This document shows, piece after piece, positions 43,968-53,941 of a DNA stretch of 64,000 nt. The DNA lies in NCBI GenBank assembly GCA_945901045.1, contig CAMDKK010000001.1, forward strand, positions 61,076 through 125,075, in the 5' to 3' direction. Position numbers and translations under genes: made by a program. The stretch is from Limnohabitans sp. Rim8 (lineage in GTDB: Bacteria > Pseudomonadota > Gammaproteobacteria > Burkholderiales > Burkholderiaceae_C). The notes below the pieces were generated by a model. The model was given only the letters and a program-made list of their open reading frames with translations. It did not search any database and was not told the DNA's origin. Position 1 is the stretch's first letter. The number at the start of each line of letters is the position of its first letter.

Positions 43968-44327
43968 ATGGCAACCCGAAAACCTGTTTCCCCTGCAATA
44001 AGCTCCCAGCCCGGACGATCGACGGACGGCGGCGATGCTTTGGTGCTGGACCGCATCACCGACAAAGTCAAACCTCCCCAGATGTTCCAGGTTCTCATGC
44101 TGAATGACGATTTCACCCCCATGGAGTTTGTGGTGTTGGTTATTCAAGAATTTTTCAGCAAAGACCGTGAATCGGCCACCCAAATCATGCTCAAGATACA
44201 TTTAGACGGCAAAGCTGTTTGCGGCGTTTACTCCAAAGATGTGGCCGCCACCAAGGTGGACCAAGTTCTGGATGCGGCCAAGCAAGCGGGACATCCCTTG
44301 CAATGCGTTTCAAAGCCTGTTGAATAA
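43968..44327 (+). CDS. clpS: ClpS, ClpA adaptor
   Basis: A 119-residue N-end-rule adaptor starting at ATG 43968 ([10 protein letters not shown]). The core reads [17 protein letters not shown] near residue 40, with the DD residues that bind the N-terminal amine, and a His in [14 protein letters not shown]. It delivers N-degron substrates to ClpA, the next gene, which starts 59 bases downstream. This gene order is conserved. Confidence 0.95.
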   Translation: MATRKPVSPAISSQPGRSTDGGDALVLDRITDKVKPPQMFQVLMLNDDFTPMEFVVLVIQEFFSKDRESATQIMLKIHLDGKAVCGVYSKDVAATKVDQVLDAAKQAGHPLQCVSKPVE

Positions 44328-44386
44328 ATCGAATCTGCCCCCAAGTAACCCCTATTCATCCCCTAGAGAAGGTATAAGGAAATCTC

Positions 44387-46711
44387 ATGATTGCCCAAGA
44401 ACTTGAAGTTAGCTTGCACATGGCCTTCGTGGAAGCCCGTCAGCAGCGCCATGAGTTCATCACGGTGGAGCATTTGCTGCTTGCCCTGTTGGACAACCCC
44501 AGCGCTGCAGAGGTATTGCGTGCCTGCTCAGCCAACATAGACGACCTGCGCAAATCACTGGCCGGCTTCATCAAAGACAACACCCCGCAGGTGGCTGGCA
44601 ACGAAGAGGTGGACACACAGCCTACCCTCGGCTTTCAGCGTGTGATTCAGCGCGCCATCATGCATGTGCAGTCCACAGGCAATGGCAAAAAAGAAGTCAC
44701 CGGCGCGAATGTATTGGTCGCAATTTTTGGTGAAAAAGACTCGCATGCGGTGTACTACCTTCACCAACAAGGCATCACCCGCCTGGATGTGGTCAATTTC
44801 ATTGCCCACGGCATCCGCAAAAGTGACCCTCCCGAAGCTGCCAAGTCTGATGCACCCAGCAGCCCCGAAGCCGAGGAGCAGGGTGGTGGTGAGCGCAACG
44901 AAAAAGCGTCCCCACTGGAGCAGTACACCCAAAACCTGAATCAAGCGGCCAAAGACGGCAAGATCGATCCCCTGATCGGCCGTGAATATGAGGTGGAGCG
45001 CACGATCCAGATCTTGTGCCGTCGCCGCAAAAACAATCCTTTGTTGGTCGGTGAGGCCGGTGTCGGCAAAACCGCCATTGCCGAGGGCCTGGCCTGGCGC
45101 ATCACCCAAGGCACGGTGCCTGAAATTCTGGCCGAAGCCAACGTGTACTCCCTCGACATGGGTGCTTTGCTGGCAGGAACCAAGTACCGCGGCGATTTTG
45201 AGCAGCGTCTCAAAGGTGTACTCAAAGCCCTGAAAGACAAGCCCAATGGCATTTTGTTCATCGACGAAATTCACACCCTGATCGGTGCCGGCGCTGCCTC
45301 TGGCGGAACCTTGGACGCGTCCAACCTGCTCAAGCCTGCTTTGTCCAATGGGCAACTCAAATGCATCGGCGCCACCACCTTCACCGAGTACCGCGGCATC
45401 TTCGAAAAAGACGCTGCTTTGTCACGTCGTTTCCAGAAAATCGATGTGGTCGAGCCCACAGTCTCTGAAACAGTAGACATTCTCAAGGGCCTGAAGTCGC
45501 GTTTTGAAGAGCACCACAACGTCAAATACGCTGTGGCCGCTTTGCAGGCCGCCGCCGAGTTGTCGGCCAAGTTCATCAACGACCGTCATTTGCCTGACAA
45601 AGCGATTGATGTGATCGACGAAGCCGGTGCCGCGCAGCGCATCATGGTCGCCTCCAAGCGCAAGAAAACCATTGGCAAGGCCGAGATCGAAGACATCGTG
45701 GCCAAGATTGCCCGCATTCCGCCGGCCAACGTGTCCAACGACGACCGTAGCAAGTTGCAAACCATCGAGCGCGACTTGAAGAGCGTGGTCTTTGGTCAAG
45801 ACAAAGCCCTCGAAGTGCTGGCCTCGGCCGTCAAAATGGCCCGCTCAGGTTTGGGTAAAACGGACAAGCCGATTGGCTCCTTTTTGTTCTCAGGACCCAC
45901 CGGTGTAGGCAAGACAGAAGCGGCCAAGCAGTTGGCCTACATCTTGGGCATCGAGCTCATTCGCTTTGACATGTCTGAGTACATGGAGCGCCATGCCGTG
46001 AGCCGCTTGATCGGTGCGCCTCCGGGCTATGTGGGCTTTGACCAAGGCGGCCTGCTGACCGAAGCGGTCACGAAAAAACCGCATTGCGTGCTCTTGCTCG
46101 ACGAAATCGAAAAAGCACATCCTGACATCTACAACGTGCTCTTGCAGGTGATGGACCACGGCACTTTGACCGACAACAACGGGCGCAAGGCCGACTTCCG
46201 CAATGTGATCATCATCATGACCACCAACGCGGGCGCCGAGACCATGAACAAGGCCACCATTGGCTTTACGAATCCGCGCCAAGCGGGAGACGAAATGGGC
46301 GACATCAAGCGCCTGTTCACCCCTGAGTTCCGCAACCGCTTGGATTCGATGGTCAGCTTCAAAGCGCTGGACGAAAACGTCATCATGCGGGTGGTCGATA
46401 AATTCTTGTTGCAACTGGAAACCCAGCTTACAGAGAAAAAAGTGGATGTCACTTTCACCGACAAATTGCGCAAGTTCTTGGCCAAAAAGGGTTTCGATCC
46501 GCTGATGGGCGCGCGTCCGATGCAGCGTTTGATTCAAGACACGATTCGCAAAGCCTTGGCCGATGAATTGCTGTTTGGCCGGCTGATTGATGGCGGCCGC
46601 TTGGAGGTGGACATCGATGACAAAGACGAAGTCCTGCTCGAGATCACGCCCCTGCCCAAGAAAGAGGGACGGTCGGCCAAGTCGGAACCAACGGAGCCGG
46701 CAGAAGCTTAA
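44387..46711 (+). CDS. clpA: ClpA, ATPase subunit of ClpAP
   Basis: A 774-residue Hsp100 unfoldase. It has an N-terminal repeat domain that binds ClpS (about 1-145), a first AAA module with GEAGVGKT near 221 and FIDEIHT near 288, and a second module with GPTGVGKT near 502 and LLLDEIEKAH near 570. The ClpP-binding IGF/IGL-type loop falls near TIGFTNPR (about 625). AAGGAAA precedes the ATG. A strong terminator follows. Confidence 0.97.
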   Translation: MIAQELEVSLHMAFVEARQQRHEFITVEHLLLALLDNPSAAEVLRACSANIDDLRKSLAGFIKDNTPQVAGNEEVDTQPTLGFQRVIQRAIMHVQSTGNGKKEVTGANVLVAIFGEKDSHAVYYLHQQGITRLDVVNFIAHGIRKSDPPEAAKSDAPSSPEAEEQGGGERNEKASPLEQYTQNLNQAAKDGKIDPLIGREYEVERTIQILCRRRKNNPLLVGEAGVGKTAIAEGLAWRITQGTVPEILAEANVYSLDMGALLAGTKYRGDFEQRLKGVLKALKDKPNGILFIDEIHTLIGAGAASGGTLDASNLLKPALSNGQLKCIGATTFTEYRGIFEKDAALSRRFQKIDVVEPTVSETVDILKGLKSRFEEHHNVKYAVAALQAAAELSAKFINDRHLPDKAIDVIDEAGAAQRIMVASKRKKTIGKAEIEDIVAKIARIPPANVSNDDRSKLQTIERDLKSVVFGQDKALEVLASAVKMARSGLGKTDKPIGSFLFSGPTGVGKTEAAKQLAYILGIELIRFDMSEYMERHAVSRLIGAPPGYVGFDQGGLLTEAVTKKPHCVLLLDEIEKAHPDIYNVLLQVMDHGTLTDNNGRKADFRNVIIIMTTNAGAETMNKATIGFTNPRQAGDEMGDIKRLFTPEFRNRLDSMVSFKALDENVIMRVVDKFLLQLETQLTEKKVDVTFTDKLRKFLAKKGFDPLMGARPMQRLIQDTIRKALADELLFGRLIDGGRLEVDIDDKDEVLLEITPLPKKEGRSAKSEPTEPAEA

Positions 46712-46731
46712 AGTCCAGAAGCACGGAAACA

Positions 46732-46771
46732 AATAACCGCCAACTCAGAAATGATTGGCGGTTATTTTTTT
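46732..46771. terminator. bidirectional Rho-independent terminator
   Basis: An 11-bp perfect stem (AATAACCGCCA / TGGCGGTTATT) is followed by a T run on the plus strand and a shorter T run on the minus strand. It separates the convergent clpA and HerA-like genes. Confidence 0.9.
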
Positions 46772-46793
46772 GGCTTACTTACTTATAAACAGG

Positions 46794-48341
46794 TCAGCGT
46801 CTTTTCCCGCCGCCTCCCAGCAGCGATCCCAGCACCCCACGCACAATCTCGCGACCAATTGACGACCCCACGGTGCGCACTGCGCTTTTGATTACCAGTT
46901 GGGCAATGCCGTCGCGGCGGCCGCCGCGCGGGCCGTCGGTGCCAAACAACAGCGTCGACATGCTGCCCATCAAACCGCCGCCTTCTGTGGCGCCTGTGGC
47001 CCCTTGAGCGGTCGTACCCGGGGCGGTGCTCACGCCCGCTGCCGAGGCCGCGGCCTGACTCAGGCTGGCGCCTTTGGCTTTCAGGATTTCATAAGCCGAT
47101 TCGCGGTCCAGCAGTTGCTCGTAAATACCCGCAACCAAAGAGTTGTCGCGCAGGGCTTTGCGTTGCTCGGGTGAAATGGGGCCGATCTGGCTGCCCGGGG
47201 GCACCACAAACACGCGTTCGGTTTCAGTGGGGCGACCTTTGTCGTCTAAAAAGCTGATCAAGGCCTCGCCTACGGCCAGTTCGGTGATGGCCGCTTCGAT
47301 GTCCAGTCCGGCTTTGGGGCGCATGGTTTGCGCGGTGGCTTTGACGGCTTTTTGGTCGCGCGGCGTGAAGGCCCGCAGGGCATGCTGCACCCGGTTGCCC
47401 AGTTGGCCCAGCACGTTGTCGGGGATGTCCAACGGGTTTTGCGTCACAAAATACACGCCCACGCCTTTGGAGCGCACCAATCGCACCACCAGCTCAATGC
47501 GGTCAATCAAGGCTTTGGGCGCTTCATTGAAGAGCAAATGCGCTTCGTCAAAAAAGAACACCAGCTTAGGTTTGTCGGGGTCGCCGATTTCTGGCAGTTG
47601 CTCAAACAGTTCAGAAAGCATCCACAGCAAGAAGGTGGCGTACAAACGGGGCGAATTCAGCAACTTGTCGGCGGCCAGGATGTTGATCACGCCACGGCTG
47701 TCTACCGTCTGCATGAAGTCCTGGATATTGAGCATGGGCTCACCGCAAAATTGGTCGCCCCCTTGCTGATCGATTTGCAGCAATGACCGCTGGATTGCAC
47801 CAATGCTGGCTGCGCTGATGTTGCCGTAGTCGGTGGTGAATTCTTTGGCGTGCTCTCCCACATGGCTCAACATGCTGCGAAGATCTTTCATGTCGAGCAG
47901 TAACAAACCATTGTCATCGGCGATTTTGAAGACCAAATTCAACACGCCTGCTTGCGTTTCGTTCAGGTTAAGCATGCGCGTAAGCAGCAAAGGGCCCATG
48001 TCACTGATGGTGGCCCTTACCGGATGGCCTTGCTCTCCAAAGACATCCCACAAGGTGGTAGGGCAGGCGATGGGTTCGGGGAGCTCGATGCCTCGGCTGG
48101 CCAATGACTCGGCCAGTTTGCCGCTGATCCGTCCTGTTTGGCTGATGCCGGTCAGGTCCCCTTTGACGTCGGCCATGAACACCGGCACGCCAATGCTGGA
48201 GAAGCTTTCGGCCAGTTTTTGCAGTGTGACTGTTTTGCCGGTCCCCGTGGCGCCGGTGATCAAACCATGGCGATTGGCCAAACGAGCCAGCAGTTCACAT
48301 TCGGTTTGTGCGTTCCGAGCGATGAGCATGGTGTCTTGCAT
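46794..48341 (-). CDS. HerA-like ATPase (DUF853/YjgR type)
   Basis: A 515-residue cytoplasmic ATPase. Walker A is [12 protein letters not shown] near residue 30-41, and Walker B is [13 protein letters not shown] near 255-267. The DUF853 block includes [13 protein letters not shown] near 54-66. The C-terminus is Gly-rich then basic (GGGGKRR). The family is related to the HerA/FtsK fold, but its role is unsettled. AAAAGG precedes the ATG. It is divergent from yebC. Confidence 0.9.
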   Translation of the reverse strand: MQDTMLIARNAQTECELLARLANRHGLITGATGTGKTVTLQKLAESFSSIGVPVFMADVKGDLTGISQTGRISGKLAESLASRGIELPEPIACPTTLWDVFGEQGHPVRATISDMGPLLLTRMLNLNETQAGVLNLVFKIADDNGLLLLDMKDLRSMLSHVGEHAKEFTTDYGNISAASIGAIQRSLLQIDQQGGDQFCGEPMLNIQDFMQTVDSRGVINILAADKLLNSPRLYATFLLWMLSELFEQLPEIGDPDKPKLVFFFDEAHLLFNEAPKALIDRIELVVRLVRSKGVGVYFVTQNPLDIPDNVLGQLGNRVQHALRAFTPRDQKAVKATAQTMRPKAGLDIEAAITELAVGEALISFLDDKGRPTETERVFVVPPGSQIGPISPEQRKALRDNSLVAGIYEQLLDRESAYEILKAKGASLSQAAASAAGVSTAPGTTAQGATGATEGGGLMGSMSTLLFGTDGPRGGRRDGIAQLVIKSAVRTVGSSIGREIVRGVLGSLLGGGGKRR

Positions 48342-48408
48342 AAGCTGCCTTTTGCGGTGAAAGTAAAATTACAGACTGTAGATTAAATCAAGAACCAAGG
48401 AATCGACG

Positions 48409-49134
48409 ATGGCTGGCCACAGTAAATGGGCAAATATTCAGCACCGCAAGGGCAGACAAGACGAAAAACGCCAACGCATCTGGACCCGGGTTGTTCGTGA
48501 AATCATGGTGGCGGCCCGCACGGGCGGAAGCGATGTCTCCGCAAATCCGCGTTTGCGTCTGGCTATTGAAAAGGCCAAAGCGGCCAACATGCCGGCCGAT
48601 ACCATCAAGCGCAACGTGGACAAAGCCACTGGGAATTTGGAAGGCGTCAGCTATGAAGAGATTCGCTACGAAGGCTACGGCATCGGCGGCGCGGCAGTGA
48701 TTGTGGACACCATGACCGACAACCACGTTCGAACTGTGGCCGAGGTGCGCCACGCTTTCAGCAAATACGGGGGCAACCTGGGCACGGAGGGTTCAGTGGC
48801 TTTTCAGTTTAAAAACTGTGGGCAATTGATTTTTGCACCCGGCACGAATGAAGACAAAGTCATGGACGTGGCTTTGGAGGCGGGTGCCGAGGATGTGATC
48901 ACGGATGAAGAGGGGGCTATTGAGGTGCTGACCTCGCCCCTTGATTTTGAAACTGTAAAAAATGCACTGCAAGCTGCAGGTCTGGTCCCCGACATGGCCG
49001 AGGTCACGATGCGGGCAGAAAACCCGATCGCGTTGGCGGGGGACGACGCCGCACGCATGCAGAAACTGCTGGATGTGCTGGAAGATTTGGACGATGTGCA
49101 AAACGTCTTTCACAGCGCAGAAATTTCGGAATAA
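48409..49134 (+). CDS. yebC: YebC/PmpR-family regulator
   Basis: A 241-residue protein starting [18 protein letters not shown], the family signature, with [17 protein letters not shown] near 84-100. YebC proteins act in transcription control and in relief of ribosome stalling at proline runs. CCAAGGAA precedes the ATG. purD starts 11 bases after its stop, so it heads a long operon. Confidence 0.96.
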   Translation: MAGHSKWANIQHRKGRQDEKRQRIWTRVVREIMVAARTGGSDVSANPRLRLAIEKAKAANMPADTIKRNVDKATGNLEGVSYEEIRYEGYGIGGAAVIVDTMTDNHVRTVAEVRHAFSKYGGNLGTEGSVAFQFKNCGQLIFAPGTNEDKVMDVALEAGAEDVITDEEGAIEVLTSPLDFETVKNALQAAGLVPDMAEVTMRAENPIALAGDDAARMQKLLDVLEDLDDVQNVFHSAEISE

Positions 49135-49145
49135 GGGCTGTTGTC

Positions 49146-50426
49146 ATGAAGGTTTTGGTTGTAGGCGGCGGTGGCCGTGAGCACGCTTTAGCGTGGAAAC
49201 TGTCTCAGTCGGAGCGGGTCAATAAAGTCTATGTGGCCCCCGGAAACGGAGGTACAGCGCGTGACAAACACCTCATCAATGTGCCGATCACCGACATCAC
49301 GGCCTTGCGCCAATGGGTGCTTGAAAACCGCATTGAGCTGACCGTGGTCGGCCCAGAAGCTCCTTTGGCGGCGGGCATTGTGGACGACTTCCGGGCCCAT
49401 GGGCTGCGCATTTTTGGGCCCACGCAAGCGGCCGCGCAGCTCGAAAGTTCCAAAGCCTTCTCCAAGGCGTTCATGCAGCGTCACCACATTCCGACTGCGG
49501 AATTTGAAACCTTCACCGATGCCCCCTTGGCTCACGCCTACGTGGAGTTTAAAGGTGCGCCGATTGTGGTGAAAGCCGATGGTTTGGCCGCTGGCAAAGG
49601 GGTGGTTGTGGCCACGACTTTACAAGAAGCCCACGAGGCCATTGACTTCATGTTGCTCGACAACACTTTGGGTGTGGCGCATAACTTGGGGCGCGCACGG
49701 GTGGTAATCGAAGAGTTTTTGCAGGGCGAAGAGGCCAGCTTCATTGTGTTGTGCGATGGCAAAAACGTGGTCACCATGGCCACCAGCCAAGACCACAAGC
49801 GCTTGCAAGATGGCGATCAGGGCCCTAATACGGGCGGCATGGGCGCTTATTCCCCCGCACCTGTGGTCACTGCTGATGTGCACGCCAGGGCCCTGCGCGA
49901 GGTGATTTTGCCTACCATTCGAGGCATGGAAAAAGACGGCATCACTTACACTGGCTTTTTGTATGCGGGCTTGATGATCGATCCTCAAGGTCAGCTCAAA
50001 ACCCTTGAATTCAATTGCCGTATGGGCGATCCTGAAACCCAACCCATCATGATGCGCTTGAAGACCGACTTGTTGGAGGTCATGCTTGCCGCCACTTCGG
50101 GTGCTTTGGACAAGGTGGAGCTGGAGTGGGATCGCCGCGTGGCCATGGGCGTGGTGCTGGCCGCCGCCGGTTATCCGGTGTCGCCCCGCAAAGGCGATGT
50201 GATCTCCGGTTTACCTGCAGATGCTGCGCAGACGATGGTGTTCCATGCGGGAACCCATGAACAAGACAATCATTGCCTGACAAACGGTGGTCGCGTGTTG
50301 TGCGTGACCGTGCTTGCCGACTCGGTCCGCCAAGCCCAACAAAAAGCCTACGATGTGACGCAGGGCATTCATTTTGAAGGCATGCAGTACCGTCACGACA
50401 TCGGCTTCAGGGCAATCAAGCTCTGA
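49146..50426 (+). CDS. purD: phosphoribosylamine-glycine ligase
   Basis: A 426-residue ATP-grasp enzyme of purine synthesis that joins glycine to phosphoribosylamine. [19 protein letters not shown] opens it, with [14 protein letters not shown] near 76 and [11 protein letters not shown] near 290-300. It lies between yebC and hemF, with gaps of 11 and 20 bases. Confidence 0.97.
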   Translation: MKVLVVGGGGREHALAWKLSQSERVNKVYVAPGNGGTARDKHLINVPITDITALRQWVLENRIELTVVGPEAPLAAGIVDDFRAHGLRIFGPTQAAAQLESSKAFSKAFMQRHHIPTAEFETFTDAPLAHAYVEFKGAPIVVKADGLAAGKGVVVATTLQEAHEAIDFMLLDNTLGVAHNLGRARVVIEEFLQGEEASFIVLCDGKNVVTMATSQDHKRLQDGDQGPNTGGMGAYSPAPVVTADVHARALREVILPTIRGMEKDGITYTGFLYAGLMIDPQGQLKTLEFNCRMGDPETQPIMMRLKTDLLEVMLAATSGALDKVELEWDRRVAMGVVLAAAGYPVSPRKGDVISGLPADAAQTMVFHAGTHEQDNHCLTNGGRVLCVTVLADSVRQAQQKAYDVTQGIHFEGMQYRHDIGFRAIKL

Positions 50427-50446
50427 GGCATAAACCGCTGATTAAC

Positions 50447-51367
50447 ATGACTGAAGATTTTGATATTTCCGACGCACGCAGTTATTTGACGGGGTTGCAG
50501 CAAAGCATCACTTCGGCACTTAACGCGATGGACGACATGCCTTTCGTTGTAGATGCATGGCGCAAAGAGGCGCATGAGCCCTTGCAAGGCAATGGCATCA
50601 CCATGATGATGGAGGGTGGAGCTGTGTTTGAGCGGGCAGGGTGCGGCTTTTCGCATGTGTCGGGCCCCAAACTGCCCCCATCGGCTACTGCACACCGGCC
50701 AGAATTGTCAGGCGCACCTTTTGAGGCCATGGGGGTGTCCTTGGTTTTTCATCCGCGCAATCCTTATGTGCCTACAGTACACATGAACTTGCGCATGATT
50801 GTCGCCAAGCCCGAAGGTTTGCCGCCTGTTGCCTGGTTTGGCGGGGGCATGGACCTGACGCCTTATTACGGCTTTGAAGAAGATGCGGTTCATTTTCACC
50901 AGACCTGCAAATCGTCCTTGATGCCTTTCGGTCAAGATTTGCATCCTCGTTTTAAAACGTGGTGTGACATTTATTTTTGCAATAAACACCGTCAGGAGCA
51001 GCGTGGCGTGGGCGGCATCTTCTTTGACGATTTTTCTGAACTCGGCATGCAGCAGAGTTTTGCAATGCTGCAAAGCGTAGGCGATGCGTTTTTAACTGCC
51101 TACATGCCGATTGTAGGGCGTCGCAAGGACATGGCCTACGGCGAAAAAGAACGAGACTTTCAGTTGTATCGCCGAGGTCGTTACGTGGAGTTCAACTTGG
51201 TCTGGGACCGAGGTACTCACTTTGGCTTGCAATCTGGTGGGCGCACGGAGTCGATTTTGTTGTCCATGCCCCCCTTGGTCAGTTGGTCATACAAACACCA
51301 GTCACTGTCAGGCTCCCCTGAGGCACAGCTTGTCAGCTACTTTTTGGTGCCCAAGGACTGGGTGTGA
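50447..51367 (+). CDS. hemF: oxygen-dependent coproporphyrinogen III oxidase
   Basis: A 306-residue heme-synthesis enzyme. The family blocks [14 protein letters not shown] near residue 105 and [22 protein letters not shown] near 125, read in parts, are intact, including the His expected to be catalytic. Its stop overlaps the GTG start of nadD by 4 bases. Confidence 0.97.
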   Translation: MTEDFDISDARSYLTGLQQSITSALNAMDDMPFVVDAWRKEAHEPLQGNGITMMMEGGAVFERAGCGFSHVSGPKLPPSATAHRPELSGAPFEAMGVSLVFHPRNPYVPTVHMNLRMIVAKPEGLPPVAWFGGGMDLTPYYGFEEDAVHFHQTCKSSLMPFGQDLHPRFKTWCDIYFCNKHRQEQRGVGGIFFDDFSELGMQQSFAMLQSVGDAFLTAYMPIVGRRKDMAYGEKERDFQLYRRGRYVEFNLVWDRGTHFGLQSGGRTESILLSMPPLVSWSYKHQSLSGSPEAQLVSYFLVPKDWV

Positions 51368-51999
51368 GCTCAGGCCACGTTACGCTTACGCGTTTAGGCG
51401 TGTACGGCGGCGCCTTTGATCCGCCGCATCTGGCCCACAGGGCCTTGGCGCAAGCCGCTGTGGAGCAACTTAAGTTAGACAGCTTGCTGATTCTCCCGAC
51501 CGGTCAAGCCTGGCATAAGGACCGAGCCTTGACCCCAGCCCATCACCGTTTGGCCATGACGCGTCTGGCCTTTCATGACTTGCCCAAGTCCAGGGTCGAT
51601 GATCGTGAGACCCGGCGTGCGGGCCCGACCTACACCGTAGATACTTTGCGCGAGTTGGCCCAAGAAAATCCAGCGGCCCAATTGTTCTTGGTGATGGGTG
51701 CAGACCAGGCCAAATCCTTGCACACTTGGCACGAAATAGAGGCAATCTACCGATTGGCTATAATTGCGGTCGCTGAGCGTGATGCTCCCGATTTACCATT
51801 GACGCAAAGTCAAGCGCGTTCGCAGGCCAAGGATCCTGCCATTCAAGGGGATTTTCGTGCCATTGTGCTCCCCCTGTTGCCGCACAGCGCCACCGACATC
51901 CGCACGCGCGTGGCGTCGGGCCAATCCCCTGATGCACTGGTCTGCGCTGCCGTTGCAAGCTATATTCAAAAAAACCACCTTTACCCGACTGCCCGATGA
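51364..51999 (+). CDS. nadD: nicotinate-nucleotide adenylyltransferase
   Basis: A 211-residue NAD-synthesis enzyme. The start is GTG within GTGA shared with the hemF stop. The nucleotide-binding motif is [11 protein letters not shown] near residues 14-24, and the second motif is [12 protein letters not shown] near 178-189. Its stop overlaps the ATG of rsfS by 4 bases. It is slightly longer at the N-terminus than usual. Confidence 0.96.
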   Translation: MSSGHVTLTRLGVYGGAFDPPHLAHRALAQAAVEQLKLDSLLILPTGQAWHKDRALTPAHHRLAMTRLAFHDLPKSRVDDRETRRAGPTYTVDTLRELAQENPAAQLFLVMGADQAKSLHTWHEIEAIYRLAIIAVAERDAPDLPLTQSQARSQAKDPAIQGDFRAIVLPLLPHSATDIRTRVASGQSPDALVCAAVASYIQKNHLYPTAR

Positions 52000-52808
52000 A
52001 CGATACCGCTGCCAAAAAAGACGTCACCAAACTCCAACGCGCCATTGTGGACGCACTTGAAGATGTGAAAGCGCAAGACATTCAAGTTTTCGACACAGAA
52101 CACCTGTCGGCTTTGTTTGAGCGGGTTGTGGTGGCTTCTGGTACCTCGAACCGGCAGACCAAAGCTTTGGCTGCGAGCGTGCGTGACAAGGTGCGTGAAG
52201 CGGGTTTTCCCAAGCCCCGCATGGAAGGTGAAGACAACGGCGAGTGGATCATTGTGGATTGCGGCAGCGCGGTGGTGCATGTGATGCAACCGACCATCCG
52301 TTCTTATTACAACCTGGAAGAGCTTTGGGGCGACAAGCCTGTTCGATTGAAGCTGGGGGCGGCTAAACCCTTGGAAGCGGCGGGTTACAGTGGGACTGTC
52401 AAGACAGACCGAGTCAATCACGCAGGCAAAGCGCCAAGGCGCGTTGAACCCGAGCCGGTGAAGGCCCAGATGCCAGGCCGCCCCGGTGCTAAAAAGGCAG
52501 TAGCAAAACCTGCCACCAAAACTGCGGGCAAAACAGCAGCCAAACCGGTCAGCAAAACCGCCGCCAAGCCTGCAAATCTAGTCGCTGCCAAGACCTCTGC
52601 CAAGTCCACAAGCCCCAAAACGGCCAGCGTCAAACCAAACACGACCACAACAGCCAAGCCAGCAGTCAAGGCGCCCCTGAAAATGGTCAAGGTCAATGCG
52701 CCTTCCAAGGCCGCTAAAAAGACCGCTGCCAAATCAGCCGCTAAGTCTGCGCCTAAACCCGTTGCCAAACGCGCACCGGCCAAAAAGGCAGCCCCGCGGC
52801 AAGCCTGA
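51996..52808 (+). CDS. rsfS: ribosomal silencing factor RsfS with long Lys/Ala-rich tail
   Basis: A 270-residue protein. Residues 1 to about 120 are RsfS, with [19 protein letters not shown] near residue 25 and [16 protein letters not shown] near 85-100. RsfS binds ribosomal protein uL14 and blocks subunit joining. Usual length is about 105-130 residues. Here a further 125 residues are almost only Lys, Ala, Pro, Thr and Ser, with repeats such as KTAAKP and AKKAAP, like a histone H1 or AlgP tail. No stop or frameshift separates the parts. Overlap with nadD is 4 bases. Confidence 0.93.
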   Translation: MNDTAAKKDVTKLQRAIVDALEDVKAQDIQVFDTEHLSALFERVVVASGTSNRQTKALAASVRDKVREAGFPKPRMEGEDNGEWIIVDCGSAVVHVMQPTIRSYYNLEELWGDKPVRLKLGAAKPLEAAGYSGTVKTDRVNHAGKAPRRVEPEPVKAQMPGRPGAKKAVAKPATKTAGKTAAKPVSKTAAKPANLVAAKTSAKSTSPKTASVKPNTTTTAKPAVKAPLKMVKVNAPSKAAKKTAAKSAAKSAPKPVAKRAPAKKAAPRQA

Positions 52809-52816
52809 GCCATCGC

Positions 52817-53284
52817 ATGAAGCTGCTGATCGTGGCGGTCGGCCAGCGTGTGCCGGATTGGGCGCAAACCGCTTGGGATGAGTATGCCAAGCGGTTTCCT
52901 TTTGAACTCAAGGTCGAGCTCAAAACGGTCAAAACCGAGCCCCGTGGTTCTAAGTCCCTTGAAACACTGTATGCCGCTGAGCGCCAACGCATCGAAGAGG
53001 CCATTCCCAAAGGGTGCCGCATTGTTGTCTTGGACGAGCGCGGAACCTCCCTCACAACCAAGGCGCTCGCCACCCGTTTGCTAAATTGGCAACTCGAGAG
53101 TGACGATGTGGCGCTGGTCATTGGCGGGCCAGATGGACTTGAGCCCGCCTTCAGGCAATCGGCTCACGAACGTATTCGCTTGTCAGACATGACGCTGCCC
53201 CATGCGATGGCCCGTGTGCTGTTGATTGAGCAGTTGTACCGCGCTTGGTCCATCAATGCCAACCATCCTTACCATCGCGAATAA
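52817..53284 (+). CDS. rlmH: 23S rRNA pseudouridine-1915 N3-methyltransferase
   Basis: A 155-residue SPOUT methyltransferase of exactly the usual length. The SAM-binding knot includes [12 protein letters not shown] near residues 100-111 and [23 protein letters not shown], read in parts, near 120-142. It lies directly downstream of rsfS, as in many bacteria. Confidence 0.97.
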   Translation: MKLLIVAVGQRVPDWAQTAWDEYAKRFPFELKVELKTVKTEPRGSKSLETLYAAERQRIEEAIPKGCRIVVLDERGTSLTTKALATRLLNWQLESDDVALVIGGPDGLEPAFRQSAHERIRLSDMTLPHAMARVLLIEQLYRAWSINANHPYHRE

Positions 53285-53313
53285 AGCGCCTACGCGCAAC
53301 CCAGGGTTGATTC

Positions 53314-53916
53314 ATGAAATCCTTCCTTTATCTGGCTTCCCAAAGCCCACGCCGCAGCCAGTTGTTGGACCAAATCGGTGTCCCCCACAAGCTGCTATTG
53401 CCCGCGCCTGATGAAGACACGGAGTCTTTAGAGCTTGCGCTGCAAGGCGAGTCCCCCCTGCATTACGTGCAACGCGTGACCGCTCTCAAGCTCGATGCGG
53501 CCATGTTGCGCATGCAAACCCGCAAAATGCCTGTTGCGCCGGTGCTTTGTTCAGACACCACAGTGGCCCTAGGCCGGGAAATTTTAGGCAAGCCTGCTGA
53601 CGCCCAAGATGCCCTGCGCATGCTGCAAGCCTTATCGGGTCAGACTCACCGGGTTTTGACCGCTGTCGCCGTCCAGTCGGGCCGTAAACGCCTGAGCACC
53701 GTGTCCTTGTCTCGGGTGACATTTGCGGCCATGTCTCGGGCACAGATCAAGGCTTATGTGGACAGTGGTGAGCCCATGGGCAAAGCCGGTGCTTATGGCG
53801 TCCAAGGCCTTGCTGCTGCCCATATATCGGGCATTCATGGCAGTTATTCAGGCATCATGGGCTTGCCAGTGCATGAAACTGCTGTCTTGTTACGACAAGT
53901 GGGCATGCGTTGCTGA
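53314..53916 (+). CDS. Maf-family nucleotide pyrophosphatase
   Basis: A 200-residue Maf/YceF-like protein. LASQSPRRSQLLDQIG opens it near residue 5, SDTTVALGREILGKP lies near 73-87 and KAGAYGVQGLAA near 153-164. Maf enzymes hydrolyse non-canonical or selected NTPs to NMPs. It is placed between rlmH and rng, a common arrangement. Confidence 0.94.
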   Translation: MKSFLYLASQSPRRSQLLDQIGVPHKLLLPAPDEDTESLELALQGESPLHYVQRVTALKLDAAMLRMQTRKMPVAPVLCSDTTVALGREILGKPADAQDALRMLQALSGQTHRVLTAVAVQSGRKRLSTVSLSRVTFAAMSRAQIKAYVDSGEPMGKAGAYGVQGLAAAHISGIHGSYSGIMGLPVHETAVLLRQVGMRC

Positions 53917-53941
53917 AAACGTAAAAAACTCTGAGACCGCT

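Noticed and set aside
44555-46732. Long open frames antisense to clpA (266 and 280 codons)
   Set aside because: They mirror the codon pattern of clpA, lack ribosome-binding sites and show no domain. clpA itself is unambiguous.
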